Assembly (NCBI GenBank): GCA_002633005.1
Contig: NMRA01000211.1
Coordinates: 443,325-507,324 of the forward strand
Reading direction: 5' to 3'
Length of the DNA stretch: 64,000 bases
Source: Phoronis australis
Lineage: Eukaryota > Phoronida > Phoronidae
The notes below the pieces were generated by a model. That model had not been told where the DNA came from, did not search any database, and worked only from the letters and a program-made list of their open reading frames with translations. The translations under genes and the position numbers were made by a program. Below, piece after piece: positions 39,211-54,200 of this stretch (the first letter of the stretch is position 1; the number at the start of each line of letters is the position of its first letter).

Positions 39211-42200
39211 CGTTTATTGTAACTTCGCATAGCGTGAGTATCTCCGATTCTCCTGGAATTTGAATAACCAAGTATCGTCCGTGGACTGGAGACGGGTCAC
39301 AGGGAATGGTCAATGTCGCTCCTTGGGGAAAATTCCCTCTGTAGACTTTACAAAGCTCGTAATCCCCTGAGTTTCTTGTACTTGGAGTCCCAGTCGCGTT
39401 GCTTGTCTTGATCTCAAAATCATGCAATCGTTCACCTGAATCAAAGGCGTTAACACGTACTTGCATTGACAACATTCCTTTTCACATTAGGAGTGACCTG
39501 AATGCCGACTGACAAGATTGTAGCACGTAATGTAGGCATATGTGTCAACCCAGAGAGAGGGTGAAGATATATATCGTGCAACTGTTACAAACAGAGGATC
39601 ATCTGCTTGCGATTCGGCGATTCGAGAAGCCAGTCCTGGATACTACCGCTGTCTATATGGTAGGGGTAACTTAAAGTGCTTAAAATCACAAATTTCATAT
39701 CAAAATACTAAAAAAACAACAGTACCTGTCGATCAACTGTCATTTTTGGACACTCGCAAACACTATTTGACAATATGTTAATTAGCTGATCTCGCGTTAA
39801 GAGCACTTATTGGTGCATATATACTACCTAAAATCGGGACATCCAATCACAACACTAAGTCACCCCCCATTCAGTTTAGTGAAAAGACGTCAGATATTGA
39901 TGCTCGTTTGCCCGTGGTTTATGGTATAGTAAGGAATGGCAAGACGTTTCGTTTTTGGTGGTTGTGACAACTTAGTATTTGGCCACGATGCCTTTCTTTT
40001 CACTTTCCGCGGGACATAGGAGAAGCGCGGATATGGCGCATGTTTGTACAATAGATTCGAGTGTTGGTGGACATGACATACTGGCGCCATATGTTCATTC
40101 GTAACACGTCCGTGGATTTAAGAAACTGTCAATTGAAGTATCTTTTCTCCTTCTTCCTCATTTTTGCGATTTTGAATTCACGTTTGTGATATGAAGTGCT
40201 AGATTTAGCAATGGTGACAATGTAGTCGCTTGTCAAAACAAGGTAAATTGGGTCGTTTAAAGCACTTTAAAGCCATCTAATCGAAAGTTTACAATTTCCT
40301 TAAAATATATGCACACGATCAAGAACCATCTGACACGATACCAAAATCGTGTGCTTAGGATAAATAATAACAGAAATGTATTTCAACACTAGATCCAATT
40401 GGAAACGTGTTACCTTCTTCATTGTCACTAAATCTTTACAAAACTGCGCCGTTTTTCAAGCGAATTGCATAAGAGTCATGTCGCTCAAAGTTCTTATCCA
40501 ATATAGACAAACTTAATACAATAGAACCTCATGGATTGAACATAAAAACTTCTTAAAATATGTCATTAAATTTTTTACGCAAAAATGTATCATTTTCATT
40601 ACACCATATCTGATATGTCGATTGTCATTTTGTGTTTGATTTTACTTTATTTCTGTTTGTTGACAAAGGAAGTTATTACATCCGAAAATTTCAAATTTCA
40701 GTTGATTCATTCTTGTTGTTTTATTTACCGATTTATATTCTTCATTTCATGAAACAATAGTATCCTTGGGAGGATCTGGATCGCCTTATTTGGTTTCAGA
40801 TATATTTTCTACATTGTTTAGGCAGTATGTCTTGATGCCCCTTTACTCAACACGAACATGTTATTTTTTTCCGACAAATTTCATACTTCATCTCCTTCCG
40901 GTCATGAATGGTTGACAGCGCCGGATTTATAGAGTGGCAAAGTGGACAATTGGTCCGGTCCACTCCACTGAAAGAAGATTCCTTATGAAAGGGGTCTCCT
41001 AATATGAAAGATTTTACCACTAAAAATCAGAAAAAGACCCACAATTAATTCTGTAAAGAGGTGAGCTTCCTTAACATAAAAGGATGTACGATTTCACAAA
41101 AACAGGAAAAGAGCCAATTAATTTCATCATTGGGCCTTCTTCGTGAGAGGCCATTATCATCAAGGTTCCTCTCCTCCAGGTTCCCAAATTATATTAAGTG
41201 ATACGCATCTTCCAAAAATAAAGTCAAATAATTCTCTTATCACTTGCCCGAGAGGGGTCCTTGGACAAATGCAGTCTTCTTAGATTTAAAAATGTAAATC
41301 AATTTGCTATTGAAAATCTATGCTAACACGGTTTCCCGTACTTTTTGAAGTTTGTAGGATTGAGATGACATAAACTGCTAAAATTGCCCCCTCCTCCCTG
41401 ACACAGATGTCCTGGTCATTGCCCCAGCGTGTTTCGCTGTATGTTTATTTTATCAACTGCCCTCTAACCCCCGCCTAATTAATTTGTGTGGAACCCTAGA
41501 AAAATATCTTAGAAATGCCTAATCGGATTCGTGCGAAACTCTCGGATATTAGTCTTTATGCAATGTTTTCCGAGAGGTTGTTAGGAATTTTTGCATGAGG
41601 ATCTATCAACAAATAGGACTTTCATATTCATGAACAAAAAGAAAAGCTGCGTTAACCGAAAACGAAATGATAGTTCAGAAAACTGCAGTAAAGATTATGA
41701 GAGTTCTTGAACTTTTAAATCAAACGAAATTTGCCCTCGTTATTGATACCGTTGCTCTGTATGAATGTATCTTTCTTCTTATCTTGCTAAATTTTCCTAA
41801 AAACACATGGTCATGTGACCTGATTCACGGCAGACTGGTATGAAGTCAAAAATCAAATTCTACGTTCTTTGTACTTACAGAAATTATAGATACGTTCACT
41901 GAGTTCTATAGTTACGTAGATATTTGGCTAAATACATAGACGTGTCAATAAGGGTTTACGTAACCTGAGGCTAAGCGACCATTCTTTGTCACATTTGCTG
42001 ATATTTAGAAACCATTTGACTATATACAAGGAAGCAAGCTCCTTTTTAAGATAATACAAGCGGAGGAAAATGATGGAAAGTTTCACCAAAAAGACGCGTT
42101 ATAATACAAAAATACGCAAATTTAACCTAATCAATAATAAAAATCGGCAGTTAGAGAAGTGGGTGAATAAGAAGTTAACATTTTGGAAGGATATTTCATT

Positions 42201-45200
42201 TTGCACCGGGAAAATGTAAATGTACGCGATCAAGACGGCATTCGTAAAAAATATTTTGTTTTACCGTAAAACCCCGCAATCGAAATGCATGCACCCAATT
42301 ATTGAACTGCGCCTTATTGCCGCCGGAGCTTAGGCACATCTACCTTTGAGTGAAAGAATCTTGAGAAACCTAACAGATTACAAACTTCCGATGCATATGA
42401 TCCTAAGGTACTGGGTACCCAGACTTTCCTGTAAGCGCACAAACTTCTTCTCTCGCGGAAGCTATTCCTGTGTTACGGGTGCCCATTCCATGATTCCGCC
42501 ACACCTTTTGCCTCGCAAGGAATGATGTGCGGGAGCAAAGTTACTCCGTGTGCGAGTGAAAAAATATATCTGTGCGAGGCAAAAGGTTTGGACGGGATCA
42601 GGGATAGTGCGCCCGTAAGAAGGGGATAGCATCCTATATAAAGAATTTTGTTGTCAGGCAAGCCCGAGCTGCGCGTGGGCAGGTAGGTCTGGGTCTCCTG
42701 AAGTAACGCACTGCCCACTTTCTCAGACGGCGGTGGCAACGGATACTCTTGGGACAATTGCGCCGTGTTAAACATTTGAATGTTTTCTGAAATCCATGGC
42801 CTGATGTTGACCTGACAAGAAAACTTGTAAAACTCGTAATATCAATAATCACCAGTGTGGTTTTGAGAGAATGGCAATTACTAGTGTTGTCTGCTTTTTA
42901 TCTAAAATACAAGATTTTTCGTATTTATTACAAGCTAATTGCACGTTTCAAGAGGACCCCTATTGGTGGTTGAGACAACTGAGAACAGGCAAATAGGACG
43001 AAGCGCAGTTCGTATAATGCCTCGTAAGCAAGAACTACGGAAGAGGCAAGATTTTTTATTTTAGATTATGAAGAGGTTAGGAATAATAAACAAATTATTA
43101 TCAGGTCACTTTTTGCAAAGAGCAATACTGCTGCTACAGAGTGTCAAAGTTGGCCGAAAATGGCTTTAATGAAAACCTACAAAATAGCCGTTTTTGCCAC
43201 ACAAAATCAAAGCATACCAAGTTGAAAATAAATTATTCAATCATAGCTCTTTAAAACCGTATAACTCATTTGTTATCAGCTATCTATATATGAAAGTAAA
43301 ATGCATTCAAACATGTATACTTCGGCGCCCTATTTTGTTGCAAAAAAGAGGCACAAGCCATAAAAAGAGAAATAATGGATGAAAATTCTTAAAAAGCGAA
43401 ATTTTCTACATCTCACCAAACCAATCTCATGTGTTCAGTCTCAAAAAATTCTGTGATTTTGGGTACAGTCTCCACCTATTGGTTTTTATAAGGAGTCACT
43501 CCTAATAATCCCTTGCAGTAAAGGCGGACGCGAAACACAGTACTATGTGCTTACTCTCACAGGCTCGGAAGGCTTAAATTCAAAATAAGGTGCTTACGAT
43601 TTTTACGAACTCAGAAAGTGACTTCAAACACGGAATGATGAATCACTGTTGACGTTACAATCAATCCTAGCTTTGCGCTTTGCATCATGCATCGATGACG
43701 TTGAAATCTGCTGTTGTTAACGTTGTTTCCAAAATTTACCTTTTTCTATCACCAGCATATTTACAAATTATACAAAATAAAACAATTTTCAATTTGAATT
43801 GGTGAAGTGGTAATCAATAGCGACAACTGTTGTATGGGTACATTTGCAAGCTAATCATTAAGCTTTTCTCGGATTGAAAACACGTGCGGACATAACTCGT
43901 ACAACGTTGTTTTTTTAATTTTCGTACAATTTAACTGTAACATTTAAACGTTTTTTTTAAAACTTTTTATTCGAAAAAACGCCTCATAGCTAGAGTTCGA
44001 AATTGTATTTCCGCGAGATTATTTAACCTTTGATTTTACCACGCCATCGTTGTTAGTACGGGTTCAACTTTTTTAAACATGCAGTCTTATCATGTTTGGA
44101 TGGAGCATCGGACACCGATATATTCGAAAAACATCTACATGTATACCATTCAGTGTTTCACTTTTATTTCGTTCAGTATTGGAAGGAAGCGTGTGACGTT
44201 CAGACATACAAGGAGCAATAATCATCATGCATTAGGTTCGGGGACGTAGGGAAGGAGCCCCACAAATCCCGTCATCAAGGGTGGAAGTTGGTGATGAAAA
44301 GGTGCGGCGCCCTGGGGCAAAATTATCGACGAGGGAGGAAATAGAAAGGACTGGAGATGAGCAGTGGCGACGGGAGGAGAAGGAGAGAAAACAATGCACA
44401 GTGGAAAGGTAATAGCTACTGAGGGGTGGGGGGAGGGGNGGGGGGAGGGGTTAAGTGGCGACAGCTAAGAGAGCAAAACGTGGCAATAAGACATAGGGCG
44501 GAGAGAAAAGTGGTCGAAAATATTACACTAGGTATACCTCAGTGGCGCAGTTGTAGTACCTAGCTGTATTATTGTTTTTTTTTTCAAGAATAATACGTTT
44601 ATTAAACCAGAAAGCATATAATTACTACAGTAGATACGGCTGGGGTTGGGTGGTCCCAGCTACAAATCTTTACAACTTACGAAAGAAAAATAAGTCATAC
44701 GTATAGAACTAATAAGTATCTAGAAAATAATTAATAAAATAATGATTGGGAGGATAATTAGTAGACATTGTTATAAAAAAGGAGGTAAAGGGGGAGGGAG
44801 GACTTTCATACACTCATTCACACTCACATTCACTCGGTGTAATTAACGTAATATATCTTTACATTTGCTTGGATGCATGTTTATGAAAAAGTCAGTTTCC
44901 TTATAATACAACATAAAAGCGGTTATAAAAGTAACACCGTCTGCATCGACGGACGTTTTCACAAGTGCAAATCTCAAACACATTCGACAATAAAAAATAC
45001 AATAATCCCAATAGCTAGTAAATGTTCGTATCTACTGACGGCCACTTAAAACTGTGGCTCCTAAGTTGGAATATTTTAAAAGGAAAGTCTTTGAATAATT
45101 CAAATTTGAAAAAGACGCATTTCAAAAAAGGAAAATCGTAACTCTTGAACGTCTGCTTAATTGTCTCTATTTTATGGGTTTACGTGGTGCTATAAAAAGC

Positions 45201-48200
45201 TTCCGGTTTTATACTGTACTTCATCCTGAATTCGAGTTGTACAATACTGTCCCATAAAAGATCAAATTGGTCGACCTCCCTCAGCCTTAACTTGCAACAG
45301 GATTCCGTCTTGGCAGGAAAGATTAGAAGCAACGTCGAGAAGATTAAATCGTCGTCTATCATAATGAATTCGGATCAGATAGACCTTCGGTCGTTTCCTT
45401 ACAAAATAATAATTTGCGGAGACAGGCTGATTGCAATAAAGCAGAAGGACAAGGCTAGCATTCTGTTTAGACAACAACGCTCTCTTTTTGGAATTAAAAA
45501 GGGAATGACCAGCAGCAACCAGAGATTATAATTCTGGCTGAAAGCGGTTGACTGCTGCGCTGTTGTGGTGTTAGCTTCACTTTAAGTATCCTGGAATTTA
45601 ACCACGAAACGATCCGTTGCCTTCCTATCAGATACACTACTCTTGATAAAATCTAGCTTGCATTGTCTGTGTGCCAGAGGTATATCGATGTTGCAGAATG
45701 TAAACAAATTTCATTTGCTGGTGCTTCACTTTGATCATTGGTCGCAATAGAATCTCCAAGAACTGCTGCTTACACTACATGAACGATAGGGGAAAGTGTT
45801 GCAAACTACAAACACAGGTTGGAACATAACATCTTTTTGTATCACAGTAAATTCTTTAGTGCTTTTTAATTTAAAGCCAGCGACTACTACCAAGTCACAA
45901 AGGTCACAACGTATACACGTTACCACAACAGTCGCTTCTGCTCGTAATAGACACGTGCGTAATGGGGTAGGTTGCTTGTAGGTCCACTTGCCACCATGGG
46001 TCTTTATCTGTTTCTGTATGTGTGCAATAGACACCGGGGGCAATGTAATAGTTGGTTGTGTTGCCGTCAACAGCGTACGAAGCATTCCATGTACCGTGCG
46101 TAGATGACTGCAAAGCTGGTTTTCCCAAAGCCAGCGTGCCTGCAAATAATTGACAATCAAAATTAAGGCAACGAAAATGTTCGTCATACAAAGCAGGTAC
46201 TTCGTAAAATTTGTCAATTATAATTTTTTGGGGCGTCGATACACCTTTCAGGTTATAAGATAGAGTTTTCTTCTGAAGTTTGATGTTACAAATTCAATTT
46301 GTATTCCTCTCCGTCAACAATCGGACGAATATAATTCTCAGTACAATGAACTGCTTTTCAATTATTTTTTTATCGAAGTACTATGGCTTATGACGCACTG
46401 TAAATTGCTAAAAATGTGAAAGGTCCTCTAATTTCCCTGAGAACCCCTAAAGTTTGATCCTAGGGTAAGTCATTCTGACCTTCTTACATCTTCATTTTTA
46501 TTTAAGATTTTTTATGCGATCATTTTTAGTTACAACAACATGAACATTCTGACCTTAGACTGACCCGTTCTTGCCTCGGTTTCGTTCAGTAGCTAAATTA
46601 AAATTTAAGCTGTGTAGCATAATAAAAGAGACAATATCTATACAATATAGGAACGGGAAAATAGTTGTTACATTTTCAAAGGGGCTACCGTTAACGTTTG
46701 GCATCTATATTTTGCTCAATTTGTGTACTCGACTTCCAGTCAAATTTAACGCACTCTAGAGGCCAGTTTGAGGGGTTTTCAGTAATTTCAAGTTCAATTT
46801 TTATGATTTACTTTACTGAGAACCAAAAATTAAAATGAGAGCGCTCTGATGAGTGACACTTGGCGAAATGGAATGAAGATCTTAGGAAACTGGACTGCAG
46901 CACCCCTGACATCAAGGCGACGCTATAGCACTAACAGCATTGACCGTATCGTCAGCAAGGCAATGGAAGCCTAACAAAGACACGTCAATAATTACAAAAG
47001 TGATTGGTAATCGAGTTATATTTTCCAATGACTCTGGAGCGCTCCTAACGTCACCTTGAGGCAAGTTGTTTGTACTCATCCCAATACAATTAGGCGCGAC
47101 CAAGTTAATTCGAAAAGATATTACTAAGTATCACGTATTTTGTTTTGACCAATAAAACGTTACGGTGGCGTCAGTGATGACATATGGTCTTATGTCTATG
47201 AGTTTACGCGTCAGCTGAACCGACATCTGACCAGCCAAAAAGTCATACACCTGCTCTCCCACATTACATAGACCAATTAGGAACAAGTCAATATGCGTAC
47301 TCACATTATTTGAAACAATAATAATCTGGCTGTGACTTGCCGTGTGGAAATTTTTTGAACGTGACAGGACACGTAAGAACTGAGGAAGTTTTGAATGAAA
47401 TTGCGGACATTCATTTCGTGAAAAAGGCTAGACAGCGAACTAATGGAAGCGATGAGGATTTCTCAAACTAGTGAAATTTATAACCTTAAAACTGATTATC
47501 TCTTCATTTTTGTTAAAAACGTCATGGAACGGATCTTTACACATGCACTTTTATTCGAAACCTTAGCCCAAATAATAATCCTTTGACATGGCATCGATTT
47601 TTTTTCAAGATAAACTGAATTTAATGCAGATTTTTTAGCTTAAGTACTAGTCCATGAGAGCACCAGCCATCCAGCGGCAAGGTGGGGGTCAGCCGATTTT
47701 CACCAAATTTGGCACATAGGTAGCGGTAAAATATTTCCTCAAAATATTGCGTTTTTCCAAAGTTATAGGCTCAAACACATATTACGGCTCCGCGGTCTTG
47801 TTTTTACGGTATAAAAACTGTCCAGTTTTAACTGTTTATATTTTTCCTTGAATGAAACCTATTGATTTATTATTCACTTGGCATTGTTTAATGGTGCCTA
47901 TAGATTGTTACACAGATGTCTTGAAACACGATTCCGATTTACCACCCTCATTTAGTAGTTTTACTACACTGCCCCCCGTTATGCCATTTTGAGGTTGTGT
48001 TCAGTACACTGCTGTACCAAATCTGCCCCCACTGCTATGAGAATGAAACGTGTATTGTGTTGTATTGCTCTTGGTACGGGTTCAGACTCCTGGTATTAAG
48101 ATTCCAATCCCCAACCCTGTAATATGTAGTTTGAGTTAAATTTCTAGACAATGCAGGTTTATGGATTTATTCTCCTTTAAATGAAGAGTAAAAATCAAAT

Positions 48201-51200
48201 TCTGCGCAGGTTTTTTAAAAGTAATCACTTATTAGAAGACCATACATCTAAACAATAAAACAATGTTTGAAAATTTTATTCATTATCTTATTTGAAAATT
48301 GCCTACCTCACAGACAACGCATCTAAGTTGAAAATTCCTTGTGAAAAAATATAAAATACCAACCAGAAACTTGTGTACAACGAAATATGTTTTCGTAATA
48401 CAATGCAAAGATAACTGTTCAGTCAAAAGTGCAAATGTCATGACTCTAATAAAAAATGCCTTCTAGATCTTTTCAACACTCCAATTGCTACAGGACAGAG
48501 GTGACTACCTATTTTCTATGCCAATGTATACATGTAGTTGCATAAACATCAACACATTTGAATAAGATATGATTAATCAATAACGCCAAAATTATAAGCA
48601 ATCACGGTGTGTCAATAAAAGTTTTTTTTTGCATGAATGACATGCTTCTAAAAATATTCCTCAAGGTCAGACCCTGAGTTTAGTGATTCCTACCTGAGCT
48701 CACACGAAGCAGGACGTGGAACCTTGACTTAACGTCTTTGGTCATTTTTCAGACCTCTATCAAATTTCTCTTCTAGTGTGCAGTGGATGTACTCAGTGTC
48801 TTTGGCGACGCCAATATATCTCGAGTGTTGTAACGATGATTCGGGCAAGTGAATCTTATACGGTAGATTATGTAGCTCCTGCTGCACACCTGCCTCCGAG
48901 GCAGATACTGAGACAGACTACTTCTCAGGAGGACACGTTCCACCTCCACATCAGCTCCACTTACTCTTATAAGGTGCTCAAATGTCTCGCTCTATTCCTT
49001 GTGCATTTCCTAAAAGTTTCCAAAGTTGTTTCTCTCCGCAAATTGGAGAAATACCACATTCGATGCGACTGGCAGTGCCAGATAAATAGATAAATTCGCA
49101 AACCCGCACTTTAGATCAGCCATCATTCAACTAACGCATTGTAAGCTTTAGTTTGGTATTCAGACGAGTTGGATGAACAAATTTAGTATAATTTCATATT
49201 TAAGTGGGAAACTCTAGTGTCCTTAAAATTAATTAAAAACATTTAAGAAAACCAATTCTTTTAATTGGTGTATTATACCACGGCATATTAATGCGTAGAA
49301 ACAGCGCACAACTAGTGACTGGTTTAACATGACAAATACACATACGCGGTCCGAAAATAGTGAAATTCAGACACCTATTACCAAGCCTGCCTGAAGAGCT
49401 GACAAAGTTTTTATTGTGTTAATTTCAAGGGCATGGAGACTTCTGCATGTCCATGTTATTATTTTTAGTTTTGTCGCGGGGGCAGCTTCGCTATAAGGGT
49501 ACAACTTACTGCTGGTTTTTCACAAGAATGAAATGTACCTCCACGGAAACAGTTCCAGTGTTACCATGGTAACCGATATTTCAGTGTCGGTGCCGTTTTT
49601 ACTGACATTGGTCATAAACCATAATCATGTGATATCAAAATTGTTCAGAAACGATTCTGTTTGAAGCAGAAACTGGAGTAGAAAAATTGGTCAAAAATGA
49701 CTCATTCCACATCAAGAAATTGCCTCATTTTGCCCCCCCCAGAACACTTCCCTTGTATCCCCTAAACCACCAAACTTCGTGGTGTCATACTTCACCCAAT
49801 TCCTCTCATCCCTAATGTGATTTATCAGACTAAACATGGATCTGAATGGCTGACCCCCCACCTTGCCGCTTGTTGGCTGTACAGTGGTCGGTGGATCCGT
49901 GGACTGTATACTTAAATTCTACTTTTGGTGAGGTGCACCAAGAAAAGAAGGATGACGTGTCAATTGTAATTCGAGTTTCTTGCGGAGGTCGAATATGAAC
50001 TTGGAATTTCGCTTAATGTCAAGATCGTATATGGGCCTACGAAAGTGTTCGTAATACAAAGCAAGTACTTCGTAAAATTTGACAATCTTAAATCTTTGAG
50101 GTCGTTTGATGCATCTTTTACGTCATGAGGTAGAGTTTTCGTCAGAACCGCCCTTGACATCAAGGCGTACAAAGACACCGTTGGTGACGGTATTACTAAC
50201 ATCGACGGTACTGTCATCAGGTCAATGGAAGACTGTCAAAGACACATTAACAATGGCACCAAAAAGTAATGGACAATAGAATTATAGTTTCCAATGACGA
50301 TGGGACGCTCATAACATCACCTCGTGACAAGTCATTTTTACTCATCCGAAGGCGCGACTGAGTTGATTCGAAAAGGAATTCCTAAGCACGTCAAGTACCA
50401 CACATTTTGGTTCGACCAATAAGTGATGTATACTCCGATGTCAGTCAGTTTGCACGGCAACTGAACCGACATCTGTCCAAGCGAAAAAGCCAATTGCCTT
50501 CCCACTTTGCATTGACCAATAAGGAACAAGTCAACATGCACACTCACATTATTTGGAACAATCATTATCTGCCTGCGGCTTGCGGTGTCGGAAATGTTTC
50601 TGAAACTACAGGACTCGTACGAACTTTTAAGAAGTTTTAAATGAAATGCTCGGACTTCCAAGTCGTGAAAAAAGGTGAGACTGCGAAAAATGGAAGCGAC
50701 GAGGAGTTCGTAAACTAGTAAACTTAAATCCTTAACACTGATTGGCTCTTTTAAGCGCGTAAATTATTTGAATTTTTACGGCGTTAATTAATTACTAAAT
50801 GAATTAACTGTTAACGTCGTGAATTAATTTTTAAGGTAGCATATTCATTATTTGCAAATAGACCGAAGGAGACCTACATGTATTTAGTCCCAAATTCTAT
50901 GGTTGGTCGACAGTTAATAATATTGGTCGGATACAATAGATCGGCCCAAAGCATAATTTCAGCTTCGTTCTAAGACCACGGTTCGAGCCCTTGTAGCTCC
51001 CCAAAAATGAAAAAAATGGGGTGGACCGGGTTTGACGGCAGTTTTGTGGACTAAATGGGAAGAGATTCCCATGAGAAGTATTCAGTAATTACCTGAAGTT
51101 TTTTTGAGTAAACTGAGTCCAGAAATTTGGCCGCACATATTGTTTACTAGGATACGAAAACACCGCCATTTTCAGATCACATCCTTGCAGAGTCTTCAAT

Positions 51201-54200
51201 TCTTGGTGCGAATGCAGGTATCCTTCAGACAAATTGAAGTTGTCAAAAATCTGATGGGTAACTATGTATTTTAAACTAAATTTATGTAATTTTAAGTCAA
51301 AGTGCATTCGGAATATGGCCCTTTTTCTTGCCCCGGGGCAGTCTTGAATTTGTGATTTTATGTAAAATGGCCAAAATCGCACTTTTTGGTCATTTTTGGT
51401 ATCTCAAATTGTTCCAGTTAGTTTTTTTTTGGCTACTACTGAATTTCTTTGGTCAATGAATTGGAAATTAAAATTTTATTGGCGACCATCTTTGCGGCCC
51501 TCTTAGAATTTCAAAAATGGCGCCCGTAAAATACACCTTGCTAAGTATCTCTGCTCTCGGGTAACTTACAATATAGTTTTAATGGCTGCACCCACATTGT
51601 GGTCAAGAAATGCGAAAACGCAGCTTATTAAATATGAAACATTATCAAAAGCCCATTGATTAGCAGTTACATTTTGCAAATGGATCCTTCATGTATTCCA
51701 GCGCATTTGGTCACTATCTTACTTTTTTGTATAGTTTATTCGGATTTGGTTCCTTCAACATACTTAAAAATCAGTATTTACGTTTGCAGAACGAGAGAGA
51801 ATGTTCATTGCAGTGCCCACATTTTCAAAACCTTTAATTCAGTCTACAGATCATTACTATCACCATTACTGTCATCACTATCACTAGAAATCACATCAAC
51901 GTATGAGTCCTCACCATTCTAACATTGTGCACTACACTGGTAGGTCTTTTGATCACCAAGGGCATCATTGGGAAGAACAATCTATTTTAATACTGTCATC
52001 TAACCATGTCAACGATACTCTCTGGCGCTGGAAGCTCCTTGGTTGTGAGGGTTTTAGCTGGTTATGTTTGTCCTTGTTAATTCATTCTGCAATGATTCAA
52101 GGAACTCCTGCCGAGCAATGGCTGCATGGCCTGAATAAACACCCTCAGCACATGCTGTTTCAAAGTACCAATGGTTGGTGGAAGTTAGTCGCTGTTAGCC
52201 ACATGTTTGCAGAACAGGTACCATCTCAGCCCAGGGATGCTGTTTGTGTTAATACGCTGTAGTGAGTATGCAGCACATGTAAAAGGGACTAATTTGAACA
52301 GAGGTTCACCGATTAGCAGTACAAAGAGTCTGTTGTGTATTGACATTATCTCAGTCCCCCTTCAAATAAGATATATTTAACCTGCAGAATCCACCACTGT
52401 TGTCTGCCCATGTAAAAGCATGGAAAGCCGGAAGAGCATCCGTCCGGGCAGCCCCTAATGTTGACCATATTGGATTCACGTCCACATTCCAAGATGCCAT
52501 GGAGACTGAAGTATTTCTGAGAAGTCTGTCATAATAGACATTGTCAAGTGCCAGTACATCTGTGTCACGTAAAAAACATCAGCTGAGTATCAGGGACTGG
52601 CTCGTCTACATAAAAGGTGCTGGCAGGGTCGACCACTCATGGGCCACCTCTGGAAGTAGTGGTAAGGAACCGAACTCGGTAAGAGACTAGCTTGTAGAGA
52701 TCAGTGAGTTGTAACATGCTCAGCATGGGATCTTCCTGTTGTTCTCGACATTGATCCTCATCCGAGTTAATGCCAATGTTATCTGCCATCCGACTGTCAA
52801 ATGCAAAATGCATTTTCATTGAGTAGAGGAGAGCTGTATTTCAAAGCAAACAGGGGAAATGATATAGAAAATCTTCAAAACTTGTGTCACAAACGTCTTT
52901 TCAAAAAGATATAGAAATATCTGTAAATAAAAGTAAATCTGCGTTTCTGTAATTCTTTTATATATTCCGTTGTTTCGTAGCCGCTTTTAAAATGCCTTAG
53001 ATTATATGTATCATTTTAGAAATAATGTTTTTCAATTTCTTACCCCACAAAATGTGGGTGCAACCGTCAAAACTAAATTCAAAGTAACCCAAGAGCAGTG
53101 ATACTGAACAAAATGTATTTTACAGGCGCCATTTTTGAAATTGCAAGATGGCCACCAAGATGGTTGCCAAGATGGCCGCCAATAAAATAAAAATTTCAAT
53201 CCCATGACCTCAGAAATGCAGGTGTGGGTATAAAATGTAATTGACCCAAGGGCGGAAATATTGGACAAAATCTTTTTTACCGGCACAATTTTTCTAAATC
53301 TAAGATGCCCACCAAGATGGCCGTCAAAATGGAATCAATTAATTTCTGATTCGTCATCCCTTGAGGTTTCCAAGCATATATAGCCTACTCTTTCCCCCAA
53401 AAATTACAACGAATGTCAAAATTTGGAGATACTGAACATGACAACATGGTCTTAGTCCTCTGTAAACAGGGGCGGATACAGGATTTTGAGTTTGGGGGCA
53501 GGGCACAGAAATTTCGCCACATGCGCGCGCCTAGCCTAAAACTTAGGGATGCAGGGGTCTCAAATTTTTGGGTTTGTGGACTTTATTACTAAAAAACGGT
53601 AAACGGGGCTTGTTCAAGGCCTTTGCATTGTGCATTGGCACCCTTTACCCCCTATGACCTCCTTAACCCCCTAAATAAGCCACCGGTAAAGAGATAAAAA
53701 TGAACCATTTCTAAATTTGGACAAAACAACCTTAAAAATCATTTTTGAGTTTTACTGTTTTGCAGTAGTATCAATTCAGGTATAAGTAACTATTATTATG
53801 CATTTTAACATTTTACTTAAATATTACGGTCTAAGACCAGGGTTCAGGCTCTTGTGTTTCCCCCTAAAATAAAGAAAATGTAGTGGGTCGGGTTTGGCGG
53901 CAGTTTTGTGGACTGAATGGGAAGTTATCACAAATGTGACTCACTAGGTCCTTGAAGTTGATTTGAGTAACGTGAGTCCAGAAATTTGACCTCAGCTTTT
54001 GCCTACTCGGTTAAGGATGTTCCACCATTTCCAGAGCACATCCTTATCATAAGGGCTCAGATCCAATTTCAAGTGTCAAATTCGCAATACGGCTCACTCG
54101 TAACGAAACTATGGCCAAGTACACGCTCTCCCGCGATATCCCAGGCGACCGGCAGAGGCGCTGCGCACTACGACTCCGTTTCCGTCGTCTGCTTCAGTGT

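Noticed and set aside
51903-52262. 119-codon plus-strand open frame with many Trp and His
   Set aside because: No recognisable family, no supporting splice signals; could be transposon-derived, but I cannot support it.
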